From contig NZ_CM001442.1 of the NCBI RefSeq assembly GCF_000244915.1, forward strand, positions 4,030,001 to 4,094,000: a stretch of 64,000 bases of DNA. Reading direction: 5' to 3'. The stretch's first letter is position 1; every line of letters starts with the position of its first letter. The stretch comes from Bradyrhizobium sp. WSM471. Lineage in GTDB: Bacteria; Pseudomonadota; Alphaproteobacteria; Rhizobiales; Xanthobacteraceae. Shown here in pieces: positions 14,057-22,550 of the stretch. The notes under the pieces were generated by a model that searched no databases, was not told the DNA's origin, and was given only the letters and a program-made list of their open reading frames with translations. The position numbers were made by a program, and so were the translations under genes.

Positions 14057-15748
14057 TCATGAAGTTAAGATACGCACATAGTCAGCTTTATGGGACGCCA
14101 GCGTCATAGCTGAGACACCTTCATCGAACGCATCTTGAATCGTCTTCCCAGCGCCGACAGCGTCATAGAAACCCTTCGAAAACTGAAGCGCAGCAGGTTC
14201 AGAAATCTTCTTATCCATGCCTATTGTCCAATCAGCAATCGAAGCATTCATGCCCTTCACAGTCTCGCATCCGTTTAGAATTACACATCGTATAGAAGGA
14301 TGTCGCTTGATTAGTTCAGCAATGGCAGAAATAGGAACTTCCACAGCATTGTTTGCGCTATCCGCAAAAACGAGCACTTTTCTGTTAGCGTGCCCCGAAA
14401 AATGTACGATGTCATAGCGATTTTCTAGAAGGCTTCGGCGCAAATCATCAGTTGTGGCGCTAGGAAGTAGCTCCAGCGTGATCTTTCCACCGTGCGGCGA
14501 TAATTTCAGTGCTTCCTTGATGGCTCGCTGCTCTGCATCAAGATTAAGGCGAACGCCGGTCCCTTCCGGATCGCAACTCACAAAAAGAACGCGCACAGTG
14601 CTAGCATCCAGTGCCCCGACCAGATCTCCTACGATACCTGGAGAAGATTTGATGTCATTGCGGAATTGCTCATCGAGCTCCTTCCAAACCAATTGAATCT
14701 CGTTGAGGAGCTCTTTAACGTCGAGCGGAGGAGCGCGAACTCCTGCAGGCTTTTCGGAGCTTTGAATTCTGAGCGCTTCAGCCCGCAAGTTGCCCGCCAC
14801 CTCGGGCTTTGCCTGTTCGATCGCCGCAGCAATTTTTAAACAGATCATTACCAAGGCATGATTGGCGCCACCACGGTCAAACGGCAGCTTATTACTAAGA
14901 CCCAAATAACCGCCGACGCTTTCAAGCGCGAGGTGCGCAGCAGCTTCTCCCTCGGAAGTAAATTGGTCGGTGTTCGTAACGAAGAGCGTCTCCTCTTTTC
15001 GGATTGTCAATTCCTTGGCCAATCGGCCGACTGTAGCCTGAGGAATTGCAGGGCAAGTGCAAACGCGAGAACCACACTGCGTACACAAGCCCGGATAGCG
15101 TGCTACATATTCGGTCCCGAAAGAAAACGATCGTCCTTCTTGCGCCTCACGAATACTGTGTTCATTGGCGAGGCCCATGATGTACGAAAATATATCGGCA
15201 GCCTCTCCCAAAAAGTAACGAGGGTGCACATCGAAAACTCGGATTGCTTCAGCTAACTCGCCGAGTTCCTCCAAAAGCCCGAGACTGCTCCGCCCGCCAT
15301 CTCCGACCTGTCGCGGGTAGATCTTGTTGAACATCAATTGCCACCCATCAAGATCTTTAGGTCTATCGGGCCAGGCTCGATCGAAGTGCACAATTACATC
15401 GTCATGATTTACAGTAGCGGCGGTCCCCTTGACTTGCTTGCAGATCAGGTCCTCGTGAGGCGCTTTACGGCAGTAGGGACAAACACCAGGGAACTTACGA
15501 AAAACAAGCGCCTCAACGCTTCGTATTTTTAACTTGGCCAGAAGAGGGAAATACCAACCTAGTGATTTGCAAAGCGCATCAACGAAGTCGAAATTCTCCT
15601 GCTTCTTTTTTCGATCGTATGTCGTCAACATTCCGCAGACTTCTACGAAATGCGCAAATGTAGCTTCTCTGGATCGTATCGAGCTGCGATCACTGTAAAT
15701 GTGAGAAGTCATCCAATAAAGCTGATCCAACCCAAGATTTGATGCCAT
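14057..15748 (-). CDS. MazG-like pyrophosphatase / zinc-ribbon / CHAT-protease fusion
   Basis: 563 residues from the ATG at 15748; an in-frame TTG at 15781 would add 11. Residues about 150-200 carry the MazG all-alpha NTP pyrophosphohydrolase signature: LGLLEELGELAEAI (Glu160, 161, 164) then GEAADIFSYI (Glu182, Asp185), i.e. the EExxE...ExxD metal site. Cysteine clusters flank it: CPYC plus a third Cys (about 90-103) and CTQC plus CTC (about 222-232), likely zinc ribbons. The C-terminal third is a caspase-like CHAT domain (VRVLFVSCDP; catalytic His453 in HFSGHA; Cys494 in LNGCET). The gene is visibly more AT-rich than its neighbours, which suggests transfer. A nucleotide-sensing protease for phage defence is my inference; alternatives are a regulatory pseudo-enzyme. 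Confidence 0.72.
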   Translation of the reverse strand: MASNLGLDQLYWMTSHIYSDRSSIRSREATFAHFVEVCGMLTTYDRKKKQENFDFVDALCKSLGWYFPLLAKLKIRSVEALVFRKFPGVCPYCRKAPHEDLICKQVKGTAATVNHDDVIVHFDRAWPDRPKDLDGWQLMFNKIYPRQVGDGGRSSLGLLEELGELAEAIRVFDVHPRYFLGEAADIFSYIMGLANEHSIREAQEGRSFSFGTEYVARYPGLCTQCGSRVCTCPAIPQATVGRLAKELTIRKEETLFVTNTDQFTSEGEAAAHLALESVGGYLGLSNKLPFDRGGANHALVMICLKIAAAIEQAKPEVAGNLRAEALRIQSSEKPAGVRAPPLDVKELLNEIQLVWKELDEQFRNDIKSSPGIVGDLVGALDASTVRVLFVSCDPEGTGVRLNLDAEQRAIKEALKLSPHGGKITLELLPSATTDDLRRSLLENRYDIVHFSGHANRKVLVFADSANNAVEVPISAIAELIKRHPSIRCVILNGCETVKGMNASIADWTIGMDKKISEPAALQFSKGFYDAVGAGKTIQDAFDEGVSAMTLASHKADYVRILTS

Positions 15749-16217
15749 TTGATTGCTGCCAACTCCGGCCAATGAAGGCAATGAACGAAATTTACCTGAC
15801 GATCACAACTTGTACTAAGATTTGCCCATCAACGTTGGAGAGGCTGATCCACTCTCGCAGAATCCTGAGTAATCTGCCGATTTGCCTGTTGGGACAAGCT
15901 TATAAACAGCTTCATGTTGCTGCGACCGTTGCCGCAAGTCTTACCGCGATTTCCTTTTGGGATCCCGGCTCACAGCGATCCGTCCCACAACCTGATCGAT
16001 AAAATATTCACTCTGGGTTTCAACGTGTAAAAGCCTTTGCACTGCAACGCAAAAGGGCGGCTGCGGCGCCGGGCATATCGTGTCCCCTTGACCGTTTCCA
16101 AGTGTCTGACATTAGGGCCGGCGATCTTGCCAGAATGTCGCAAATGCCGCCGACTCCGAGCATCGGGGGTCCCCACTCATGGCCAGGCCGAAAGAGCCGG
16201 CCTCCGCAGCCGAGTGA
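15749..16217. other. Gene-free stretch with possible island end
   Basis: No ORF with coding character is seen. It holds a dyad TTGCACTGCAA with a wider TTTGC...GCAAA around it (near 16037-16055), and CGTGTCCCCT at 16079-16088 whose inverted copy lies at 48091-48100. A short AGGCCG...CGGCCT hairpin lies near 16184-16202. The half nearest 15749 should contain the promoter of the MazG-CHAT gene. Confidence 0.5.
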
Positions 16218-17240
16218 TCAACGCGTTTGCAAGGCAAGAATATTCTCCGCAAGCTTTATGTTGTCCGTGGCCGTCGTATTTCCTGCAGCTGCCGAAAGCC
16301 TAAACAAGCGCAGCGCCAGATGAAGGTCCTGGGGCGCTCCGTCGCCACGCAGATACATCACACCGAGGGCGTTCTGCGCCAAATTATGTCCGTCCCGCGC
16401 AAGTGGCTCGAGCAGCGCGAATGCCGCGGCAGCATCGCGCTGGACGCCTTGCCCGGAGTAAAGCTGGTGGGCGAGGTTAAACTGGGCATCCCGTTTGCCT
16501 TGAGCCGCCGCCAACCGGTACCACCTGGCAGACTTGCTGAAATCTTGTTCGACTCCCCGTCCATGCGCGTAGCAAAGGCCAAGGTTGTATTGAGCGCCAG
16601 GATGGCCCTGCTCGGCTGCCGAATGAAACAGCGCTGCCGCCTTCACTAGGTCAGGACCCACGCCTTGCCCATTCTGGATAAGGACTGCCAAGTTGTTCAC
16701 GGCATCAAGATGCAGGGCACGCGCGGCAGCACGATACCAGAAGGCCGCTTTGACGTAGTCCTGTTCAGTGCCTCGCCCATCCAAGTAGAGGCATCCCACG
16801 TTGTATTGAGCTTGAGTGTGTCCTCGCTCTGCAGCAAGAAGCTGCCACTTAAATCCTTCGACCAGATTTTGGGCGACCCCTAGTCCCTCCGCATAGATGG
16901 TTCCCAATACGAACTGTGCGTCGAGATAACCGGCGCGTGCGGCGAGGGAAAACCAGCGAAAAGACATCCCGTGATCCACGGGCACGCCGCCAAAACCGTG
17001 TCGGTAAATGGAGGCTAGATTGTACTGGGAGCCGACCTCTCCACGTGCGGCTGCGCGTCTATACCACCGCAATCCTTCTTCAACGTTGCGCCGGACCCCC
17101 AAGCCGTTGAACAGCGAGGAAGCTACATAAAACTCGGATTGCAGGTGCCCCGCTTCGGCCAAGGCCAGAAACATCGGAAAAGACGCCGAATAATCACGAA
17201 GATTATTGTAGACGTCCAATGCTTCCTCAAATGTTGACAT
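16218..17240 (-). CDS. Sel1-like repeat protein
   Basis: 340 residues built almost wholly of 36-residue Sel1-like (SLR) units: repeated A..G...AQ.NLG..Y..G.GV..D...A..WYR.AA patterns, e.g. AEQGHPGAQYNLGLCYAHGRGVEQD. About eight units are visible from residue 30 on. No signal peptide is present, so it is probably cytoplasmic. Sel1 solenoids mediate protein-protein contacts in signalling and occur in some defence and effector systems. It ends the minus-strand run of 21716-16218 and starts 24 bp after the TPR membrane protein gene, so cotranscription is likely. Partner unknown. Confidence 0.85.
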   Translation of the reverse strand: MSTFEEALDVYNNLRDYSASFPMFLALAEAGHLQSEFYVASSLFNGLGVRRNVEEGLRWYRRAAARGEVGSQYNLASIYRHGFGGVPVDHGMSFRWFSLAARAGYLDAQFVLGTIYAEGLGVAQNLVEGFKWQLLAAERGHTQAQYNVGCLYLDGRGTEQDYVKAAFWYRAAARALHLDAVNNLAVLIQNGQGVGPDLVKAAALFHSAAEQGHPGAQYNLGLCYAHGRGVEQDFSKSARWYRLAAAQGKRDAQFNLAHQLYSGQGVQRDAAAAFALLEPLARDGHNLAQNALGVMYLRGDGAPQDLHLALRLFRLSAAAGNTTATDNIKLAENILALQTR

Positions 17241-17264
17241 GGGGCTAGGCTCGCAGTTCTGCTG

Positions 17265-19004
17265 CTAACGGGGAGAGGTGACACGTGAGGGAGGCGCTTG
17301 CTCTAGTTCCCGAAGACGTCGCAATTCCCTAGCGTACTCTTCTGATTTTTCGGCAGCTGCCCGCGCATTGCTCTGTAGCAACTCAGCCAAGGCGAAAGCA
17401 CTCCGCACCCTCTCCTCGGACTGCTTCATGTTCGCCTCGATGAGCGATCCCGAGAATCCGTTCCGCATCATGCGCGCCTGCACCTGCGAAGGCGTCTCCA
17501 CCTGTTGGGCTTTCTGCGTCGCCCCCATCGCCTCTGCTTCATCCTTCTGCGCGACCTGCATCCAATATCGCATGCTCTTCTCGGCTTCTGCCTTCTGGCC
17601 GGCCAGCGCCTCGGCCGCTCCGACAGCCTCGGTCGTTCGCTTGACGTCTAGAATTTGCTTGGCGCAGTCCAGAAACTCTCCATGGAATAAGGTCGGTACT
17701 TCGATCTGTTCCTGGGGAAATAAGCCGGCGACTACAATGCTGCTGCTAAGAACGATGCCTCGGATCAGGTTTGCATCGCTCTGCACCCGTCCCACGTTTG
17801 AGTAGCCGTCCGGGAAAAGACGAAATATCTCGGCCGGACGTTTGTCGATTCTGAGATTGACCGCCGTTAGAACCATTCCGGAAAGGCCATATGGTCTGCC
17901 GTCCAACCATCGCATCTCCTTGCCGGATCCATCCTCCTTGTCATAGGAAGCAATTCGCAGTGAAATGTCGTCGCCACCGCAGATGAGCGTCAGTCTGTAT
18001 TTCGTGTTGGCGGCAGCCGCCCAGGCCGTCGCGGTTAGATACCGAATGTCCGTCAGCTTGTCGGTGGCAGCCTCAACCGTCCATGCGGTCTTAAATTGAG
18101 GCGACGCAACGGGACGCATACTGGGCGCAGAAACCGGCTGACTCTGAACCCCATCATCCTTGTTGGCGTCATCAGGGAGGTCGTCGTCGCCGGATGATGC
18201 GGTTGCGAATGTGAGGGCCGCGGACAGCAGATAGGGAAGTAACGCGACGAAACTGCCTATAGCAGCTCGTTGCCACACGATGCCGAGTGTCGGTTGGTAA
18301 CGGACTTCCCGCTTCCGAATTGTTCTCAGGCTGATAAAGGCGGCGCATCCCAACATGAAAAGCAGGACAGCGAATAGACCGGATGCAACTGGATGGTCAG
18401 AAAGCGACTGTGATGCCAGCAAGATGGCTGATCCGCCGACGAGCATGTTGAGAAATTCGCTGCCCAGATTGACGATAGTGGTGTCGAAACTTGAAATCAG
18501 AGGCAGCGCATAGCCGTTGTTCGTCTCATTGCCGAGCGCCGCCTCGCGCGCCTGGAAAGCCTTCAGGTAATCCGGCTTCAATTTGATGGCTTGGTCGAAG
18601 TCGGCTACCGCTCCCGCCGGATCCTTCGATAACTGGCGTGCTCGCCCTCGAAGGTAATGAGCAACGGCATCTTTCGGAGCAAGGTTGATCGCCTGGTCCA
18701 AATCCGCGATGGCGGGCTCGTAAGCCCGTTTCCGAAGAAGGGCGGAGCCACGGAGGCGGTAAGCGACGGCCCGACCTGGCTCCGCTTCGATAACCCGAGA
18801 GAACGCCGCGACCGCGGCGCCGAACTCGCCGGACTCGAGCAGGCGCATTCCTTCCTTCAACAGGGAGGTGGCGTCATTCGAATTGTTGCTCTCTCCGGCC
18901 ACGGCCGTCCTGCACTGCGCGATGTCGTCGATCCGATGTGTGGCATTCGACTCGCAGGAAGGACTCCGCGTCAAGCAAGAGGCGCGGTTTTCCTGTTGAG
19001 GCAA
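17265..19004 (-). CDS. TPR protein with transmembrane segments
   Basis: Up to 579 residues; the start is uncertain (TTG at 19004, or GTG at 18902 just before the first TPR). Three TPR units lie at about residues 45-150 (GEFGAAVAAFSRVIEAEPGR, RKRAYEPAIADLDQAINLAP, SKDPAGAVADFDQAIKLKPD). Membrane segments follow at about 187-225 and 245-268, then an acidic linker (SSGDDDLPDDANKDDG), a beta-rich domain of unknown type (about 300-430) and a C-terminal coiled coil (about 440-575). No catalytic motif is seen. The TPRs would face the cytoplasm. It shares a 58-bp upstream repeat with the metallopeptidase-like gene starting at 21716. Confidence 0.65.
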   Translation of the reverse strand: MPQQENRASCLTRSPSCESNATHRIDDIAQCRTAVAGESNNSNDATSLLKEGMRLLESGEFGAAVAAFSRVIEAEPGRAVAYRLRGSALLRKRAYEPAIADLDQAINLAPKDAVAHYLRGRARQLSKDPAGAVADFDQAIKLKPDYLKAFQAREAALGNETNNGYALPLISSFDTTIVNLGSEFLNMLVGGSAILLASQSLSDHPVASGLFAVLLFMLGCAAFISLRTIRKREVRYQPTLGIVWQRAAIGSFVALLPYLLSAALTFATASSGDDDLPDDANKDDGVQSQPVSAPSMRPVASPQFKTAWTVEAATDKLTDIRYLTATAWAAAANTKYRLTLICGGDDISLRIASYDKEDGSGKEMRWLDGRPYGLSGMVLTAVNLRIDKRPAEIFRLFPDGYSNVGRVQSDANLIRGIVLSSSIVVAGLFPQEQIEVPTLFHGEFLDCAKQILDVKRTTEAVGAAEALAGQKAEAEKSMRYWMQVAQKDEAEAMGATQKAQQVETPSQVQARMMRNGFSGSLIEANMKQSEERVRSAFALAELLQSNARAAAEKSEEYARELRRLRELEQAPPSRVTSPR

Positions 19005-19060
19005 CGGCTTTTCTTCACGGTAGGGAAGCTAAGGCGTCAGCCTGTCAACAAAATGTCGCC
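18988..19060 (-). promoter_or_regulatory. Shared 58-bp upstream element, copy A
   Basis: CTGTTGA, GGGAAGCTAAG and GTCAACA occur at 18993, 19023 and 19044, with exactly the same spacing as in copy B at 21763, 21793 and 21814. The outer TGTTGA and TCAACA are complementary. It overlaps the start region of the TPR membrane protein. On the minus strand it contains TTGACA, a possible -35 box. Confidence 0.6.
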
Positions 19061-19087
19061 ATCGGCCCGAGCGGATGGGAAGACGGC

Positions 19088-19942
19088 CTAAGAAGGAAAA
19101 CCGAACACTTCACGGTGGTACGCGAGGTAGCGACGCTGGCTCAAGGTGGGCCTTCTCTTCAGGGGTCCGGGCAGACCGAGCATTCGCCTCTGGGCAGCCG
19201 TCAATTTTGACGAGATCAGCATGCGGCCGTTGTCGTCGAAGCTGATGAACCCTTTGTCGAAGAGAATGTCGATGTTCGCAACCAGCAGGAGGCCGTTGTC
19301 GGGATCGCGGCGTTCACCGTGATCAGACTTGCACCACGGCTTGATGTGCGAGGCGCGGAGCAGCTCCCTGATCGAGCAGCCGGTGACGGCGCAGGCGTGG
19401 CCCCAGAGTTCGTCTAGCTTCTCTCGGAACGCGCCCTGGCCGAGGCGGGCCAATGTCAGGGCAGCGCGTTCGGTCTCCGAAATAGTCGCATCGTTCTCGA
19501 TTTCGGCGAGGTCGTCTGCCTGACTCCTCGCCGCCAAGCGGCCGGCCAGGTCGGGCCGGAGACCGCGGGTAGCGGCGAGCTGTTCGAGTCCGCCGATCGT
19601 CTCCTCATTCCGGATTTGGATGACGCCTTGGCTGAAGAACTGTGACCGCCGAAGTTCGGCGAACCAAGGAAGGTCGTTGACAAGGGCGTCCACTAGCAAG
19701 GACGTGTCGAAGTGCACCTTGGAGCCGTCGCGTCCCTTCTTCGAGTGCGACACCACGGCCCGTTTCACCAGCCGGAATTGGGCGGGGCGCCCCTCTCCCT
19801 CGAAGCACCACAGGATATCGCCCCTCTGAGGGAGCTTCGGCTTTGTCGTGTCGAACCAGCCATCGGGTCCGCGCCACATCGGGCGCCCCTGAAGGTCCGC
19901 GCTGTGGTAGCCTACAAAATGCTGAGCGGAAGTGTCGTTCAT
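19088..19942 (-). CDS. HNH endonuclease
   Basis: 284 residues. The C-terminal half is an HNH nuclease domain of the type often found next to phage-defence genes: WGHACAVTGCSIRELLRASHIKPWCKSD, then RRDPDNGLLLVANIDILFDKGFISFDDNGRMLIS, with the His of SHI, the Asn of DNG and a distal metal ligand region. CxxxxC in CAVTGC may be structural. The N-terminal 120 residues (HFVGYHSADLQGRPMWRGPDGWFDTT) are an accessory domain I do not recognise. It would cut DNA in the cytoplasm. The DNA target and partner are unknown; it stands alone between two TPR genes, and no methyltransferase is adjacent. Confidence 0.82.
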   Translation of the reverse strand: MNDTSAQHFVGYHSADLQGRPMWRGPDGWFDTTKPKLPQRGDILWCFEGEGRPAQFRLVKRAVVSHSKKGRDGSKVHFDTSLLVDALVNDLPWFAELRRSQFFSQGVIQIRNEETIGGLEQLAATRGLRPDLAGRLAARSQADDLAEIENDATISETERAALTLARLGQGAFREKLDELWGHACAVTGCSIRELLRASHIKPWCKSDHGERRDPDNGLLLVANIDILFDKGFISFDDNGRMLISSKLTAAQRRMLGLPGPLKRRPTLSQRRYLAYHREVFGFPS

Positions 19943-20020
19943 GGGTGGAACCGGCAGTCCGCCTTTATCTTAAGGTCCATTCCAAGCTTCCGCGAATTCC
20001 ACGCTCAGGGAAGGGCCACG

Positions 20021-20728
20021 TCATGGCTGAGCGCCACAGATCACCTGGCCGCGGGCAATCATGTCGGCAAACTGAGCGATCCCGCTCATGCGGTTGCCCG
20101 CCGCAGCGTTGGCACGCTCGATCGCCCGGATCGCGAGGTAGTCCTCCTGGCTCAGGTTGGCGAGCCGCTTAGAAAGATCAACACAGGGCGAGGCAGAGCG
20201 TGCTGGCGCCGCGCCCTGCTCCTGAGGTTGCCGAACAACGGGTGCTGACGCGATCTTGCTGGCTGACAGCGCGGCCTCCGCCCGGCGCCAATTTTCAACG
20301 AACATGGGATTTCCAGGCTCAAGTCGGTTCGCTTCAGTGAAATCTTTGACGGCCAATGTGTAGTCTCTAGTGGCCAAGAATAGGCCACCACGGCTGTTGA
20401 AAAACGCCGCAACCGTCGGACGCATCGATATAGCTCTGCTGAAGTCCGCCCGGGCGTTCATGTACTGGGAAAGCTTAAACTCGGCCAGTCCGCGATTGTG
20501 GAACAGAGACGCATCATCGGATTTTTGAGTTATCGCAGCACTGTAGTAGGTGGCCGCCTGATCATAAGCGCCACGCGAATACGACTTGTTGCCACGGTCA
20601 TTGAGTTCGGATGCCGACTGGGAAAATGCCGGTGTCGCCACTAGAGACATCATCAAGCCGACAAAAAACGTAAGTCGCGGAACGATTCTCTCGGAGGTCA
20701 TTCCGAGGGGGCGGAGGGCGAACACCAT
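20021..20728 (-). CDS. Secreted TPR-repeat protein
   Basis: 235 residues from the ATG at 20728, chosen because CGGGA precedes it by 7 bases and a signal peptide follows (SERIVPRLTFFVGLMMSLVATPAFS, cleaved before Q); it begins 23 bp after the stop of the preceding gene. Three TPR units cover about residues 40-140 (AELNDRGNKSYSRGAYDQA-like pattern, SQYMNARADFSRAISMRP, RDYTLAVKDFTEANRLEPG). The C-terminal 90 residues are polar with two Cys and no known motif. It is probably periplasmic and cotranscribed with the metallopeptidase-like gene upstream. Confidence 0.75.
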   Translation of the reverse strand: MVFALRPLGMTSERIVPRLTFFVGLMMSLVATPAFSQSASELNDRGNKSYSRGAYDQAATYYSAAITQKSDDASLFHNRGLAEFKLSQYMNARADFSRAISMRPTVAAFFNSRGGLFLATRDYTLAVKDFTEANRLEPGNPMFVENWRRAEAALSASKIASAPVVRQPQEQGAAPARSASPCVDLSKRLANLSQEDYLAIRAIERANAAAGNRMSGIAQFADMIARGQVICGAQP

Positions 20729-20750
20729 AGAGATTCCCGAAGGATGCACG

Positions 20751-21716
20751 TCACAACGCTCCCGCTGCAAAGGTATTGCAGGCCTGAAGCGTTCCCTGCT
20801 GATAGCCGGTTGTGAACCATTGCCTGCGCTGCTCGGCGGATCCCGCTTGCCCCCGTCCGTCGCTGGACGCAATCGCCATTGCCGCATCGATATGACCAAC
20901 CCCGATGAAGCCGGGCCGCTGCTTCTCTTCGCGGTTGAACCAGACGCCAGACAAACAGTCTGCCTGCAGCTCCACCTTGACCTGCAGCGCGTTGGCTTCC
21001 GCTTTGCTGCCGGTCTGCTGCTGCAGCTGCATCACCTTCGGCAGGATGCCAAGCAAATTCTGGACGTGGTGCCCCACTTCGCGAGCGACAATGTATCCCG
21101 CAGCAGCTTTGCATGCGTCGCCGTGGCAGCCCTCTAGCCGCGTCTCGATCTCACGGAAGACAGCCGTTGGCAAAAATATCCGCCGGTCCGGTGCGCAATA
21201 AAATGCCCCTTCGGCAGCCTGCACGATTCCGCATCGGCCGCCATCGGTGGCGTTCCGGAACAGCACGATGCGGGGCTGCAAATAGGCTTGGCCGCTGGCC
21301 TGGAAGATTTCACTCCAGCGGTCGTCGATTTCGCCGAGGATGCCCGAAATCAAGCTGGACATTCCGTCGGCAGGGGCACTCGTTTCGGATGTGGCCGCGG
21401 ACTGGGACGATGTCTCCGCCGCCGCGCTTTGAGCGATCCCAGTTTTGACCGGTCCAATGCCGACAAAGCCGACATACAAGACGAACAACGCAGAAGCCCC
21501 CATCGCGGCGCGACCAATGAAATCGCTGAATTGACCCCCGCGCCCAGCGATTCTGAAGGCCAAAATGACAACGACATAGACAACGGCGCCGAGCACGAGC
21601 GCGGCAGCAACTTTGGAAAAGCCGGAAACAGCCGCGTCGATGATGGGCTGGAACGGATTTGGCGCGCTGTCTTCCACGACCTGTCTCTGCGAACGTTGCC
21701 GATGCGAACCAGACAT
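20751..21716 (-). CDS. Neutral zinc metallopeptidase family (YpfJ-like) with altered active site
   Basis: 321 residues with two N-terminal membrane segments (about 36-56 and 72-92), a Ser/Ala-rich linker and a C-terminal domain like the YpfJ/zinc-dependent neutral peptidase family: FCAPDRRIFLP-type motif, then VAREVGHHVQNLLG and ELQADCLSGVW. In the family the zinc motif is HExxH (VAHEVGHHVQ); here the first His is Arg212 (codon CGC, bases 21081-21083), one base from the His codon CAC. The second His216 and the downstream ELQADC with its Glu remain. Loss of one of the three zinc ligands predicts a catalytically weak or inactive protein. It may be a recent relic or act by binding only. Confidence 0.8.
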   Translation of the reverse strand: MSGSHRQRSQRQVVEDSAPNPFQPIIDAAVSGFSKVAAALVLGAVVYVVVILAFRIAGRGGQFSDFIGRAAMGASALFVLYVGFVGIGPVKTGIAQSAAAETSSQSAATSETSAPADGMSSLISGILGEIDDRWSEIFQASGQAYLQPRIVLFRNATDGGRCGIVQAAEGAFYCAPDRRIFLPTAVFREIETRLEGCHGDACKAAAGYIVAREVGHHVQNLLGILPKVMQLQQQTGSKAEANALQVKVELQADCLSGVWFNREEKQRPGFIGVGHIDAAMAIASSDGRGQAGSAEQRRQWFTTGYQQGTLQACNTFAAGAL

Positions 21717-21756
21717 TCGATTCTGAGAACGGAATCGCCGTCAAGCTCGCGGCGAT

Positions 21757-21835
21757 GTTTTTCTGTTGAACCAGCCTGTTTTTCGACCCGACGGGAAGCT
21801 AAGCGTTCTTCCCGTCAACAGATGTTGCGCTCGCC
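21757..21835 (-). promoter_or_regulatory. Shared 58-bp upstream element, copy B
   Basis: This copy lies just upstream of the metallopeptidase-like gene (start 21716). It has CTGTTGA, GGGAAGCTAAG and GTCAACA with the spacing of copy A at 18993-19050. In both, the outer TGTTGA and TCAACA can pair. The equal spacing between otherwise diverged sequences suggests binding by a common regulator. Confidence 0.62.
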
Positions 21836-21928
21836 TAAGATAGGAGTTTTGCGCTGACCGGAGACGATTGACGCCTCTTGAGATTGACGAAATGATTGTT
21901 GCTGTCCGATCCTCAGAAGCGAACAAAC

Positions 21929-22501
21929 ATGCCCCGACACTCAGACGCCACGATTAGACGCGCGATCCGCGTCCTTTCGATGATCGGAGAACTACACAAG
22001 CGCGGATATCAGCGCCTTCGCGTGATGCCGTACATCTCGGCAAGCGGCGGACACTGGCGCTGCTTTATCGGGCCGGTGGAAGCATTTTATCGCAATCACG
22101 GCGCCATGCTGCGCGAGTTCACGGCCGCAAATCCGGCGCGCTACTCTACCGCCCAGCAGAACGGTTACTTCGGGTGGAACGACGCGGGACAGGACGACGC
22201 GAGGTCCCTCGCCGATAAGTTCGTCGAGCGCTTTGCCAACTTGGCCGAGAAGGGCAAGGGGTGGGACTACCCATACGCCGGCTGGTACGTCCACATGCTC
22301 GGCCTGGCTGACAATGGCTGGATGCCCCTCGTGTACGCGGAAAATGTAAACACCAGTTTCAACCACGTACCTTTGAAGGATGTCAGACCGGACGCATGGA
22401 AAGACGACAGCCGCGACCTGAACGCATTTCTGCCGATGCCGCCTGCCGGAGCATTGGAGGAGGACCATCCGTACTACACCGAGCCCACAGTGGTCGACTG
22501 A
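21929..22501 (+). CDS. Hypothetical protein, cargo gene
   Basis: 190 residues from the ATG at 21929. The N-terminal RHSDATIRRAIRVLSMIGELHKRGYQRLRVMPYISASGGHWRC is basic and could contact nucleic acid; the middle WxxPYAGWYVHMLGLADNGWMPLVYAE and the acidic end are unrecognised. No membrane segment. It is divergent from the metallopeptidase-like gene and is followed 50 bp later on the same strand by the HExxH protein, with which it may form a two-gene unit. Function unknown. Confidence 0.6.
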   Translation: MPRHSDATIRRAIRVLSMIGELHKRGYQRLRVMPYISASGGHWRCFIGPVEAFYRNHGAMLREFTAANPARYSTAQQNGYFGWNDAGQDDARSLADKFVERFANLAEKGKGWDYPYAGWYVHMLGLADNGWMPLVYAENVNTSFNHVPLKDVRPDAWKDDSRDLNAFLPMPPAGALEEDHPYYTEPTVVD

Positions 22502-22550
22502 CATACGAAAGTGGCGGTGAAAGCGACCCTCAGAGACCGGAGCTCATCCC

